Shown here piece by piece: positions 45,016 through 53,144 of a DNA stretch of 64,000 nucleotides. The stretch covers positions 16,603 to 80,602 of the forward strand of contig JAITQA010000067.1 of NCBI GenBank assembly GCA_031289145.1, in the 5' to 3' direction. The position numbers and the translations under genes were made by a program. The notes under the pieces were generated by a model, which saw only the letters and a list, made by a program, of their open reading frames with translations, was not told where the DNA came from and ran no database searches. Origin of the DNA: Dysgonamonadaceae bacterium. GTDB taxonomy: Bacteria; Bacteroidota; Bacteroidia; Bacteroidales; Azobacteroidaceae. Position 1 is the stretch's first letter; each line of letters starts with the position of its first letter.

Positions 45016-45297
45016 CTAACGCGAAGAAATAAAATCTATTTCTTTCTCTACAAAAGGAATATCTTCTTCTTGGATTCTCGTAAGTAACTCTGATAAAGAA
45101 GTTTTCATCGTATACAAATATGCCTCTCGGTAGTCTTCGTAAATTTCCGTCATCAACCCTTCTTCTTCATACAAAGATTCTATACCTTGTTCATATCTGC
45201 TAACTAGCCCCTTCAGTTCATTTTCAAAACCGGAAAGCACTGATAAAAACTGCTCCAAAACGCTCTTTTGATGAGCAAATGATGTCTGTTTTGCCAT
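45016..45297 (-). CDS. Small coiled-coil protein of unknown function
   Basis: A 93-residue, strongly acidic and helical protein without signal peptide. Leucine-heptad patterns (FLSVLSGFENELKGLVSRYE; YLYTMKTSLSELLTRIQEED) suggest a coiled coil. I recognise no family. It is the first gene after the probable promoter of the EPS locus and precedes the HU/LysM gene by 30 bases, so it may be a cytoplasmic partner of that protein. Confidence 0.65.
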   Translation of the reverse strand: MAKQTSFAHQKSVLEQFLSVLSGFENELKGLVSRYEQGIESLYEEEGLMTEIYEDYREAYLYTMKTSLSELLTRIQEEDIPFVEKEIDFISSR

Positions 45298-45357
45298 AAA
45301 TTTATTATAAAAAATACAAAAATTAAAACAATTACGAATGTTCTTTCAAAAACTCTA

Positions 45358-45365
45358 CAAAGATA
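45358..45365 (-). promoter_or_regulatory. -7 box at the head of the EPS locus
   Basis: TATCTTTG on the minus strand, 60 bases before the ATG at 45297, matches TAnnTTTG. No TTTG at the -33 position. It is the only such box I find in an intergenic gap between 45.4 and 20.2 kb, so it may serve a transcript of up to 25 kb. Confidence 0.45.
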
Positions 45366-45461
45366 AACGTATTTATGCAACATTCTTTCATGAAATATTA
45401 CCCGTATGACATGTATTTTTACCTTGTCGGATAATGATGAGCTGAAATAACTATTTTTTTC

Positions 45462-46310
45462 TTATTTCCATCGCTTCGAAAGTTCTGTCGGCGGAAAACC
45501 AAACTGCTTTTTGCAAAATTCGGAGAAATGCTGATAGGATGAAAATTTATATTCATTAGCAATTTCTTGTAAAGATTTTATTCCTTGACTAATCTCTACT
45601 AAAATATGCTTCGCTTTCTGCTTTTGAATCCATTGATAGGGAGGCTCATTGAAATATTTTGTAAACTTCTTGATAAAACCGGAAGTAGAGTAATTCGCTA
45701 CAATGGCCAATTCCTGAACATTTTTGACGGATAAGTAATTATCCATCACAAATTTCACAAATTGAAAATTTTTCGACAGAATAGGCCTAAAAAAAGAAGA
45801 TAGCTCATCACTTCTGTAGTAAAAAAACAAAAGAACAAATAATTCTTGCCTTTTTAATCCAAAAAAGTAATCAGCATTACAACCATCTTTTATACCGGCG
45901 TCCAACAATGACAAAAAATGTAGAATCGTATTTTTTATGGTTAATTTGGAGAATTCTTTGGGGTCGCCTTCAAATTGATGCGCTAATTCGGCAAACAAAT
46001 TTTGTACTGAAAACAAAAATTCAACAGGAATCAGACAAGTCATCAACCGAGTGGGTTCGGATGCTATTAGTTTGAACGAAGCATTGTTCGGAACCATAAA
46101 CATCTCTTCCGAATGTATGGTATATTTCGTCGTAACGTTGATAAAAACATCGATTTTGCCTTCTATTACAAAGAAAATGAAAGGTTCATGAGAACCGGAT
46201 TCCACAAAATAATATTCCGTTGGAAAATAAAAACTTTCCCAAACAGTATCGAGATTCATTTGAGGCTTCGTATGTCCTGAAACAGTAGCTTCACTATGCA
46301 TTGTATTCAT
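45462..46310 (-). CDS. AraC-family transcriptional regulator
   Basis: The 282-residue protein has an N-terminal cupin-like sensor region (YYFVESGSHEPFIFFVIEGK, VTTKYTIHSEEMFMVPNNAS) and a C-terminal double helix-turn-helix: NVQELAIVANYSTSGFIKKF (first HTH), then SLQEIANEYKFSSYQHFSEF and CKKQFGFPPTELSKRW (second HTH). The effector is unknown. Its start overlaps the PlsC-like gene end by 17 bases (8 if the next ATG is used), so it belongs to the inositol-lipid transcript. It is encoded just before the EPS promoter region and is a candidate regulator of either locus. Confidence 0.88.
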   Translation of the reverse strand: MNTMHSEATVSGHTKPQMNLDTVWESFYFPTEYYFVESGSHEPFIFFVIEGKIDVFINVTTKYTIHSEEMFMVPNNASFKLIASEPTRLMTCLIPVEFLFSVQNLFAELAHQFEGDPKEFSKLTIKNTILHFLSLLDAGIKDGCNADYFFGLKRQELFVLLFFYYRSDELSSFFRPILSKNFQFVKFVMDNYLSVKNVQELAIVANYSTSGFIKKFTKYFNEPPYQWIQKQKAKHILVEISQGIKSLQEIANEYKFSSYQHFSEFCKKQFGFPPTELSKRWK

Positions 46311-47130
46311 CCGATTTAACAGCTAATTCATAAGTCCTGTTTTTCAAGAATTGAGAAAACAACTTTTCATTTTGCATTTTTTGTTGTTCTTTCGGTAAAA
46401 TAGGATCTCCAAATATCAAATTTATTACTTTCCCCTTTTTTGTGTCTAACTCATGACACAGACGTATTGTTCGGATGCGCCAATCTATCTTGTCCAAAAA
46501 ATTGAAAAACCAAGAATTTTGACCTGATATATAGACGGGGATTATCGGCACGTTGGCTTTCCGGATTAGTTTAATCACTCCTTCCTGCCATTCTCGATCC
46601 TTTACTTTATTTCCGCCTATATTTTTGGAAACCGCCCCTGCGGGAAAAAAACCCAAAGGATGATTCGACTTCAAATGTGCTAAACATTCTTTCACCCCGG
46701 AAAGGCTCGATTTTCCCGAAGTATCCGGACGATACGGATTGACTCCTATGAAATGATCGGCCATAACGTCAATCAAACCCAACATCCAGTTTACCATTAC
46801 CTTAAAGTCCGGTCTGATCTTGGCCACTTCTCCAATCAGCATGATTCCGTCGATATGTCCATAAGGATGATTGGATACCGTGACGAAAGGCTTTCCTTCG
46901 AATTGCCTGAGTACATCTATATTATGAACGACTCTCGTGATTCCCAGACCATCAATCATGGCATCTTCGATATCGGTTCCGGTCTTATATTTACCGGAAT
47001 CGTACACTCGGTTTACTTTGTCAAAAGCGGCAATTTTCGTGATACACTTAGCCAAAAACGGACCATAAGGTTTTTTAAAAATAGAGGAGGCGTTCTGAAA
47101 CACCTCCATATCTATTAATTTTTCCTTCAC
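46294..47130 (-). CDS. PlsC-like lysophospholipid acyltransferase
   Basis: The 278-residue protein has the block TVSNHPYGHIDGIMLIGEVA, the NHPxGxxDG form of the acyltransferase H-D motif found in the haemolysin-like PlsC subgroup, then PYRPDTSGKSSLSGVKECLA and GFFPAGAVSK (FPxG motif), and VPIIPVYISGQNSWFFN. Such enzymes transfer acyl chains to lipids, for example lysophosphatidic acid or amino-acid lipids. It is 3 bases after the inositol-phosphate synthase gene, so a role in acylating an inositol lipid is likely. Confidence 0.87.
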   Translation of the reverse strand: MKEKLIDMEVFQNASSIFKKPYGPFLAKCITKIAAFDKVNRVYDSGKYKTGTDIEDAMIDGLGITRVVHNIDVLRQFEGKPFVTVSNHPYGHIDGIMLIGEVAKIRPDFKVMVNWMLGLIDVMADHFIGVNPYRPDTSGKSSLSGVKECLAHLKSNHPLGFFPAGAVSKNIGGNKVKDREWQEGVIKLIRKANVPIIPVYISGQNSWFFNFLDKIDWRIRTIRLCHELDTKKGKVINLIFGDPILPKEQQKMQNEKLFSQFLKNRTYELAVKSDEYNA

Positions 47131-47133
47131 TTC

Positions 47134-48432
47134 TCAATCGATGAAATCAATGGTTTCTTCCCCAATTATCTGACGCAAAGTATTTTTCAGTTTAACGTAC
47201 TGGATAAACAAATCGTGTTCCGCAATATGTTCATCATCGTGCATAGGACTCTTGAAATAGAACGACAACCAGGATTGGATGCCACTGAAACCGGCGCGTT
47301 TGGATAAATCGGTAAACAAAACCAAATCCAAGCAAAGCGGAGCTGCCAGAATGGAGTCACGGCAAAGAAAATCTACTTTCAACTGCATCGGATAGCCTAA
47401 CCAACCGAAGATGTCGATGTTATCCCAACCTTCCTTGTTGTCTTTGCGTGGCGGATAATAATTGATGCGCACTTTATGGAAGATATTACCGTAAAGTTGC
47501 GGGTAAAGATCCGGCTGCAAAATATTGTCGATGACCGAAAGTTTGGATTCTTCTTTTGTCTTGAACGATCCGGGATCGTCTAAAACTTCTCCGTCACGGT
47601 TGCCCAAAATATTGGTAGAGAACCAGCCGCTCAAACCAAGCATACGGGTTTTCAACATGGGAGAGATAACCGTTTTCAACATGGTTTGCCCTGTTTTAAA
47701 GTCTTTTCCGCAGATAGGAACTTGTTGTTGTGCTGCAAAATCCCAGATAGCAGGCATATCCACTGTCAGATTGGGGGCGCCATTGATATATGGAACACCT
47801 TCCTCCAAAGCAGCATAAGCATAAATCATAGACGGCGCTATTTCCGGATTGTTTTCTTTCATAGCTTGTTGCAAGGCCGGAAGTGATTTATGTACATCAC
47901 TGATTTTAGTAAAGACTTCCGTACTTCCACACCAGATACAAACCACTCTATCAAGCTGATTCGTGGCTTTGAAATCGCGGATATCTTTGCGCACCGCTTC
48001 TTTCAAATCCCATTTCGTGGGTGCGTCTTTTACCCAGGTTCCGTGCAGTCTTTTTACAAAATCTTGATTGAAGACGGCTTTCATCGGTTTGATTACCTGC
48101 AATTCGTCTTTCACTTTGTCCAAATCCTCGACGGTTAGTACTTCCGCATGACGCGCCGCAGCATAAGCGTCATCTTCAAAAATGTCCCATCCCCCGAAAA
48201 CGATATCGTTAAGATCTGCCAAAGGCACGACATCTTTTATTTTGGGAAAACGATTTTCTTCTCTTTTCCCCAAACGAATCGTAGCTAATTGAGATATAGA
48301 CCCTACCGGTACGCCAGCTCCCTTCCGGGAAATCATTGTTCCGGCTATAAATGTAGTAGCAACAGCGCCACCAACGCCAATAACAAGGACGCCAAGTTTA
48401 CCTTTAGCTTCCTTCACTTGTACTTTTTCCAT
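47134..48432 (-). CDS. myo-Inositol-1-phosphate synthase
   Basis: The 432-residue protein has the NAD-binding start GVLVIGVGGAVATTFIAGTM, VCIWCGSTEVF, PYINGAPNLTVDMPAIWDFA, CGKDFKTGQTMLKTVISPML (the conserved catalytic-loop Lys region) and GWFSTNILGNRDGEVLDDPG. MIPS converts glucose-6-phosphate to inositol-1-phosphate. In Bacteroides thetaiotaomicron an MIPS gene of this kind starts the pathway to inositol phosphoceramide and phosphatidylinositol. The cluster here also encodes a CDP-alcohol phosphotransferase and a phosphatase, so it should make inositol lipids. Confidence 0.95.
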   Translation of the reverse strand: MEKVQVKEAKGKLGVLVIGVGGAVATTFIAGTMISRKGAGVPVGSISQLATIRLGKREENRFPKIKDVVPLADLNDIVFGGWDIFEDDAYAAARHAEVLTVEDLDKVKDELQVIKPMKAVFNQDFVKRLHGTWVKDAPTKWDLKEAVRKDIRDFKATNQLDRVVCIWCGSTEVFTKISDVHKSLPALQQAMKENNPEIAPSMIYAYAALEEGVPYINGAPNLTVDMPAIWDFAAQQQVPICGKDFKTGQTMLKTVISPMLKTRMLGLSGWFSTNILGNRDGEVLDDPGSFKTKEESKLSVIDNILQPDLYPQLYGNIFHKVRINYYPPRKDNKEGWDNIDIFGWLGYPMQLKVDFLCRDSILAAPLCLDLVLFTDLSKRAGFSGIQSWLSFYFKSPMHDDEHIAEHDLFIQYVKLKNTLRQIIGEETIDFID

Positions 48433-48520
48433 AAAACAATTTATTTATATATTACTTATATTTTAGCGGCTGAGAAACAACATCAGTCGTTTTTTTTAAT
48501 TTACACCTTAGTTATATATA

Positions 48521-49243
48521 CTAAGCAAAAATTTTTCCCAGTGTTCCGAAATCAGCTATCACCACATCCGCACTTTCACCCTGAGCGTCATCCGACTCCC
48601 AGCCGACACCCCGAAGCCATATTGTCTGGCAGCCTATACTCGCTGCCGGAAAAATGTCTTTCTTATAAGAGTCGCCGATGACGACTACTTCCTCCGGATT
48701 CAACTTCAGCGCTTTCGCCCCAAAGGCAAATATTGCAGGGTCCGGTTTGCGAATCCCGACTACTGCGGATTCGATTATATCTGTAAAATAAACACTTAAG
48801 TCAAAATCCTTCAGAACGGTTTCTATATTTCCATAAAAATTGGAAACCAGCGCCAGCGGATAAAGTGAAGCCAATTTTTTCAAAACAGGCCTTGCTTTTT
48901 CAAGCACAACGGTGACAAAGTTATAACATTGATTTGAAATAGCAAGCGAATATGCCAAAGAATCTGTATCTTTTGGCAAAAAAAATTGTTCAATAAGCCA
49001 TTTTAACTGTATTCCCGTCTTCGACAGCAAAACATCTTTAAAGGTAAAACAGGGCTGAATGACCGGATGAAGCGCCAGATAGCGCTCTCCGTATACGTAT
49101 GCCTCCCTGAACTGAGACTTATTTACCGGCACACCGTTTTTGACGTATGCATCCCATAGAACTTCCGCCCAATGCATCCCATTGGTATCTATGGTGGCGC
49201 CATAATCAAAAATTATCCCTTTAACTTTATTTATGTCTAACAT
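48521..49243 (-). CDS. HAD-superfamily hydrolase (subfamily IA)
   Basis: The 240-residue protein has the HAD core: GIIFDYGATIDTNGMHWAEV (motif I, DxGxT, so the second Asp is a Gly), PLALVSNFYGNIETVLKD (motif II Ser/Asn), ESAVVGIRKPDPAIF (motif III Lys) and VVVIGDSYKKDIFPAASIGC (motif IV). Loss of the second motif I Asp occurs in some phosphatases but is unusual. Between MIPS and the CDP-alcohol phosphotransferase it could remove the phosphate of an inositol-phosphate lipid or of inositol-1-phosphate. A separate housekeeping phosphatase role is also possible, as it has its own -7 box. Confidence 0.85.
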   Translation of the reverse strand: MLDINKVKGIIFDYGATIDTNGMHWAEVLWDAYVKNGVPVNKSQFREAYVYGERYLALHPVIQPCFTFKDVLLSKTGIQLKWLIEQFFLPKDTDSLAYSLAISNQCYNFVTVVLEKARPVLKKLASLYPLALVSNFYGNIETVLKDFDLSVYFTDIIESAVVGIRKPDPAIFAFGAKALKLNPEEVVVIGDSYKKDIFPAASIGCQTIWLRGVGWESDDAQGESADVVIADFGTLGKIFA

Positions 49244-49266
49244 CGTTTCAATTTCAAATCAGCGAG

Positions 49267-49299
49267 CAAATTTAGCTTATTTTATTCAATTTTCTCAAT
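49267..49299 (-). promoter_or_regulatory. Possible promoter of the HAD gene
   Basis: TAAATTTG (49267-49274) on the minus strand with ATTG 21 bases upstream (49296-49299; consensus TTTG). The -7 box ends 23 bases before the ATG at 49243. It overlaps the end of the CDP-alcohol phosphotransferase gene. Confidence 0.35.
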
Positions 49300-50190
49300 A
49301 AAAACTGAACAAATTCGCTCATACTTCACAAGCATATAAATCAGCATAAAGTTTAAAACCGTCAGTTCGAAAACAAAATAAACCCATGGAAATCCGGAGA
49401 GTACGCTCCCGAACAACACAATAGACCGCAGGTTAAACGAGAGCATGTTGGTATACTTCAACAAGGGAAAACTCTTTTCCCTGTATGCCAAACAAAACCA
49501 TTCCGGCGCATTCCCCTTGTATTTTTCATTAATGACAGACAACATCCGTTGTAGATTTTTTGTCCATAACTCCTGTCCGACAGTATAAAAAAGATACATC
49601 CGGTCGAAAAACTTCTGAAGCGGTTTATCTTTCCACTTATAAGACCGGTATTTTTCCTTTAATGCGTACGAGTTATCCAATTCACTGCCTTTCTTTCCTT
49701 TTAAAAAAAGGAGGTGTACATTCCGGTAATAATCGGCCATGGCCGCCTGTTTACTGTGAAAGTAACCGGCTATCAATGCCAAAGGCAGAATCCAGCAGCC
49801 CCATTGCGGCCACAAGCGACACATAATGGCTATATAAATCGCGCCAAACCAGAAATCGCCGCAGGCCCCATCAAGTATGCGTCCCAATTCCGATTTTTGA
49901 CCGGTCATCCTGGCTAATTGGCCATCGGCGCTATCAAAAGAATTGGCCCATATCAACAGGAATACGCCTAAAAGATTTATCCAAATCTCTGTGTAATAAA
50001 AACATACACCAGCCGCCACCCCAATGAAAATGGAAGCAATGGTGATCTGATTGGGCGTAACACCCAATTTATTGAAGAACAGCGCCCAACGGTAACCAAT
50101 AGGCCGGTAGAAATACAAATCTATAAATTCTTCGGTATCTACTGACTTTAAACTTGATTCAAGCGTCGGGTTATTTTGTTGCAAATTCAT
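49282..50190 (-). CDS. CDP-alcohol phosphotransferase family enzyme
   Basis: The 302-residue membrane protein has the family signature NSFDSADGQLARMTGQKSEL followed by GRILDGACGD. The DxxDGxxAR part is standard, but in the usual pattern the last Asp comes four residues after the previous one; here it comes five after. Several hydrophobic helices follow. In known systems such enzymes join a CDP-alcohol to inositol phosphate or inositol (phosphatidylinositol-phosphate synthase, di-myo-inositol phosphate synthase). The nucleotidyltransferase gene upstream, overlapping by 20 bases, suggests that CDP-inositol may be the activated partner. Confidence 0.87.
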   Translation of the reverse strand: MNLQQNNPTLESSLKSVDTEEFIDLYFYRPIGYRWALFFNKLGVTPNQITIASIFIGVAAGVCFYYTEIWINLLGVFLLIWANSFDSADGQLARMTGQKSELGRILDGACGDFWFGAIYIAIMCRLWPQWGCWILPLALIAGYFHSKQAAMADYYRNVHLLFLKGKKGSELDNSYALKEKYRSYKWKDKPLQKFFDRMYLFYTVGQELWTKNLQRMLSVINEKYKGNAPEWFCLAYREKSFPLLKYTNMLSFNLRSIVLFGSVLSGFPWVYFVFELTVLNFMLIYMLVKYERICSVFIEKIE

Positions 50191-51790
50191 AAATACATTG
50201 TGCTATATGAGGCGCCGCCTGTAATCTACAGGGAGCGAAACTCGGCCAGTCGTTAAAATCAATGATACGGATAATTCCCATTTCGTCCACTACGCAATCG
50301 CCACCGTATACGTGAATATTTAAAACACGGGCAGCCTTGCTGCATATATTGCTGAGTTTTTCCGCATCGAAAGGTATTCCTTTGGCTTTCCCATTGATGG
50401 CTTCCAATCCAAATTTACTATGATTCAAATCATTAGGATAAAACCAATAGAAAAAATCGGTATTTTCCACTCCGTAGAATTTTATCAGGTCACCTTTTAG
50501 ATGTTCATTCAAGACAGCATTGGGAATGCCACGCAAAGCATATTCATTCAGCAAATCTTCTGTTTCTTTACCATTCTTTGCATAAGTAACATCCTCATAA
50601 TGAATGGCATGAGAATCACCTCGCTTCACCCAGCAATAGACGCCTAATTCGCAGGCTTCAAACGGCAAATTATCAGAAGTCGATACAATCAGGCTTTTTG
50701 GATGCGGTATTTCATTGGCAATAAGTATATTTGTCATTTTTGCCCGGGTACAGTTTTCTATACCGTATCCGGAATTGATAACTTTTTTCCCTTGATCTTC
50801 CATCAACTGCAATTTTTGGATAGTCGCAGTATCTCTTGCCATATTGAAGATAATATCCGCATCAATCGCCATTTCTTGAAATTCCTGTTCGGAATATTCC
50901 TGCACTTCACAACTCATTTTTTTCAGTTGTTCGACAGTCAGGTCAAAGATGGCGGCATCATTTCCGATGTGATTGGGCGAATATTTATTTCCTCTTCGAA
51001 CACCGGCAATCTTCAGTCCCGCAGGGACGGATGACTTCTCTACAAACGATGAACCGTTGTGCGAAGCTTTTCCATTGTGTGAAATATTTCCGTTTTGCAA
51101 CCATTTTTCAGCCTTGACTATATCCGAGGCATGGTCTACATCAATAATTTTTTGAAAAGGATAAGCCTTCAATTTGAATCCTTCCTGAACTAATTGGCGT
51201 TGAAAATTTCGCATCCTCGACATACCGGTTTTCAAACAGTTGCTCAAAACGTGAATGGCGGCCGGTGTAAGACAATAAATTCCTCCGGAAATATATTTTT
51301 CCCGGCCATCCGGCTTGTCAAGAAAATCATTTATCGACATATCATTTTCGTTGACAGAAACATAGAGTGGTTTCTCATCGTCGATATAATCGGTAACTGC
51401 CATCATCCCGTCGTTTTCCTCATCCGTTTCGAATTTACGGATAAATTCGGTAAACTCAGCCTCATTAAATACGGTGTCAACTGTTGTCAGGCAAAATTTC
51501 CCCTCCTTTAAATAAGGACTCAATTCAAAAAAACTATGCATGGAACTGGGCGTGGAACGAACCACCAAATGAATAGGGAAGTCGGCTTTTATCTGTTCGA
51601 TGTGTTGCCTGACTTCTTTCATTTCTTCATTAACGATTACCGAAACGGAGACTGCATTGTTTTTTGAAAAAACAGCAATCAACCTATCGATTAAGGGCAC
51701 GCCATTGAGTTCGACCAAAGGTTTCGGAAACGCAATGCCTTCCTCAACCAAACGGGATCCCTCTCCTGCCGCTATTATTGCATAATTCAT
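50171..51790 (-). CDS. Nucleotidyltransferase / ATP-grasp fusion protein
   Basis: The 539-residue protein joins two domains. Residues 1-235 are an NTP transferase of the MobA/GlmU type: IIAAGEGSRL, FPKPLVELNGVPLI and the metal-binding Asp in TTVDT (residue 105). A hydrophilic linker with two SHNG repeats (231-247) follows. Residues 256-539 look like an ATP-grasp enzyme (KKVINSGYGIENCTRAKMTN, VYCWVKRGDSHAI, VYGGDCVVDEMGIIRIIDFN and D-W-P-S-F). The first half resembles inositol-1-phosphate cytidylyltransferases; the second resembles ITPK/RimK-type kinases or ligases. In this cluster it probably activates inositol phosphate and then phosphorylates or ligates a head group. The reaction of the second half is unknown. 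Confidence 0.82.
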   Translation of the reverse strand: MNYAIIAAGEGSRLVEEGIAFPKPLVELNGVPLIDRLIAVFSKNNAVSVSVIVNEEMKEVRQHIEQIKADFPIHLVVRSTPSSMHSFFELSPYLKEGKFCLTTVDTVFNEAEFTEFIRKFETDEENDGMMAVTDYIDDEKPLYVSVNENDMSINDFLDKPDGREKYISGGIYCLTPAAIHVLSNCLKTGMSRMRNFQRQLVQEGFKLKAYPFQKIIDVDHASDIVKAEKWLQNGNISHNGKASHNGSSFVEKSSVPAGLKIAGVRRGNKYSPNHIGNDAAIFDLTVEQLKKMSCEVQEYSEQEFQEMAIDADIIFNMARDTATIQKLQLMEDQGKKVINSGYGIENCTRAKMTNILIANEIPHPKSLIVSTSDNLPFEACELGVYCWVKRGDSHAIHYEDVTYAKNGKETEDLLNEYALRGIPNAVLNEHLKGDLIKFYGVENTDFFYWFYPNDLNHSKFGLEAINGKAKGIPFDAEKLSNICSKAARVLNIHVYGGDCVVDEMGIIRIIDFNDWPSFAPCRLQAAPHIAQCIYEFATK

Positions 51791-51864
51791 TATTCTTTTT
51801 TAAAATTCAAACGTGCAAAAGTGCAAAAAAACTTTAACTCAGGCAAATATTTAGGCCTTTTTTT

Positions 51865-52923
51865 TTATTCATCTTCTTTTGTCAAATCTAATTTTTCATT
51901 ATCTGAACCTCTTTCAAAATACTGTTTTTTCAAGGGGTTAGCATATATTTCCTTGTCAAGAATACGCGCATTAAATATATCGATTGCCAAAAATATTGCT
52001 TCACGGAACAAACTTTCCGGACTCTCGTTTTTTCCTGCTTTCTCATAACAAGGTCCTTGGTCCGGAGCTGTCCTGACAAACGGCAGGTTAGCCGCATAAC
52101 AAACGCCCTTGCCCATGGAAAATGAACGAAAAGGCGTCAAGCCCTGATCATAATACATGGAGAGAATAGCATCGAATTTCTGATAATTGTCTGTTGCGAA
52201 AAAACTATCGGAAGAATAAGGGCCAAAACAGATGACACCTGCATTGTTTGCTTCTTTTATGGCAGGGATGATGATTTCATTTTCTTCTTTGCCGAATTGT
52301 TGCTCTCCGACGCCCGCACCCGGATTCAAAGACAATACAGCAATTCTGGGAAATGTAATCATAAAATCATGAATCAAGGTATCGCGAAGAATCTGTAGTT
52401 GTTCTTTCAACAAATCCACCGTTATCCCGGAAGGCACTTCGGCGAGTGGTATTTTATTCGTGGCCAAGGCAATTCTGAAACTATCGCTTATCAGCATGTT
52501 CAGGACTTTTTTCCCGGACTGTTCCTCAATATACGTAATTTCATCCTGATTGGAAGGAGCGCTTACCAATACATCAATCTTACCGGTTTTCAAATCGTCC
52601 ACCGCTCTGCGGAAAGCTGATTCGGCGAATTTTTCGGATTCGGGCGTGGCTTGTGAAAACGTCACGGCGACGTCCTCATTTCCGCAGTTGATTACATTCA
52701 GACGGTTAAAGCCTGCATCTTTAGCCTGTGCTATGTTGTTGATATTAACCGGCGGAAGTTCTAAAGCTTTCCGGTGGTATCCCAGCACTTTTGAAGAGCC
52801 ATAGACGACAGGTATACAAGATTCATAAATCCTTATATCATCAAAAGTCTTGAGTATTAATTCATAAGATATGCCGTTGATATCGCCTTGGCTAATCCCG
52901 ACCTTTATCATTTTTTCGCTCAT
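51865..52923 (-). CDS. PdxA-family protein lacking metal-binding histidines
   Basis: The 352-residue protein aligns by eye with PdxA, 4-hydroxythreonine-4-phosphate dehydrogenase of vitamin B6 synthesis: KVGISQGDINGISYELILKT, AVLSLNPGAGVGEQQFGKEE, CFGPYSSDSFF and GLTPFRSFSMGKGVCYAANL. However, the histidines that bind the metal are all changed: the GHTE segment is absent (QDEITYIEEQSG), NPHAG reads NPGAG (near residue 201), YHDQG reads YYDQG (near 254), and the nearby PDHG reads PDQG (near 287). It is thus unlikely to be a standard dehydrogenase, though the rest is well conserved. The C-terminus is charged. It has its own strong promoter. Confidence 0.85.
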   Translation of the reverse strand: MSEKMIKVGISQGDINGISYELILKTFDDIRIYESCIPVVYGSSKVLGYHRKALELPPVNINNIAQAKDAGFNRLNVINCGNEDVAVTFSQATPESEKFAESAFRRAVDDLKTGKIDVLVSAPSNQDEITYIEEQSGKKVLNMLISDSFRIALATNKIPLAEVPSGITVDLLKEQLQILRDTLIHDFMITFPRIAVLSLNPGAGVGEQQFGKEENEIIIPAIKEANNAGVICFGPYSSDSFFATDNYQKFDAILSMYYDQGLTPFRSFSMGKGVCYAANLPFVRTAPDQGPCYEKAGKNESPESLFREAIFLAIDIFNARILDKEIYANPLKKQYFERGSDNEKLDLTKEDE

Positions 52924-53040
52924 GTGATTCTTTTATTATTGCGTCATTTTTCAGAAAGCAATCAATCAATAAAATGTAAACTTTTGAAAATCATACATTT
53001 GTATAAAACTAACCGCTTTGCATGTTTTTTTATCCGAATA

Positions 53041-53071
53041 CAAAAGTAGTAATATTTCCGTTAACGTCAAA
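53041..53071 (-). promoter_or_regulatory. Promoter of the PdxA-like gene
   Basis: On the minus strand TTTG (53068-53071), 19 bases, TACTTTTG (53041-53048): a full match to the Bacteroides consensus. The leader to the ATG at 52923 is about 115 bases. Confidence 0.75.
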
Positions 53072-53111
53072 AAGTAAGTCAAATATTAACTGAATTCCGA
53101 AAATAAATTTG

Positions 53112-53119
53112 TAATTTTG
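53112..53119 (+). promoter_or_regulatory. -7 box of glnS
   Basis: TAATTTTG matches TAnnTTTG and ends 25 bases before the glnS ATG. No -33 TTTG at the proper distance. The 221-base gap is thus a divergent promoter region. Confidence 0.5.
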
Positions 53120-53144
53120 CAGGCTAATAATTGCGACTTAAATT

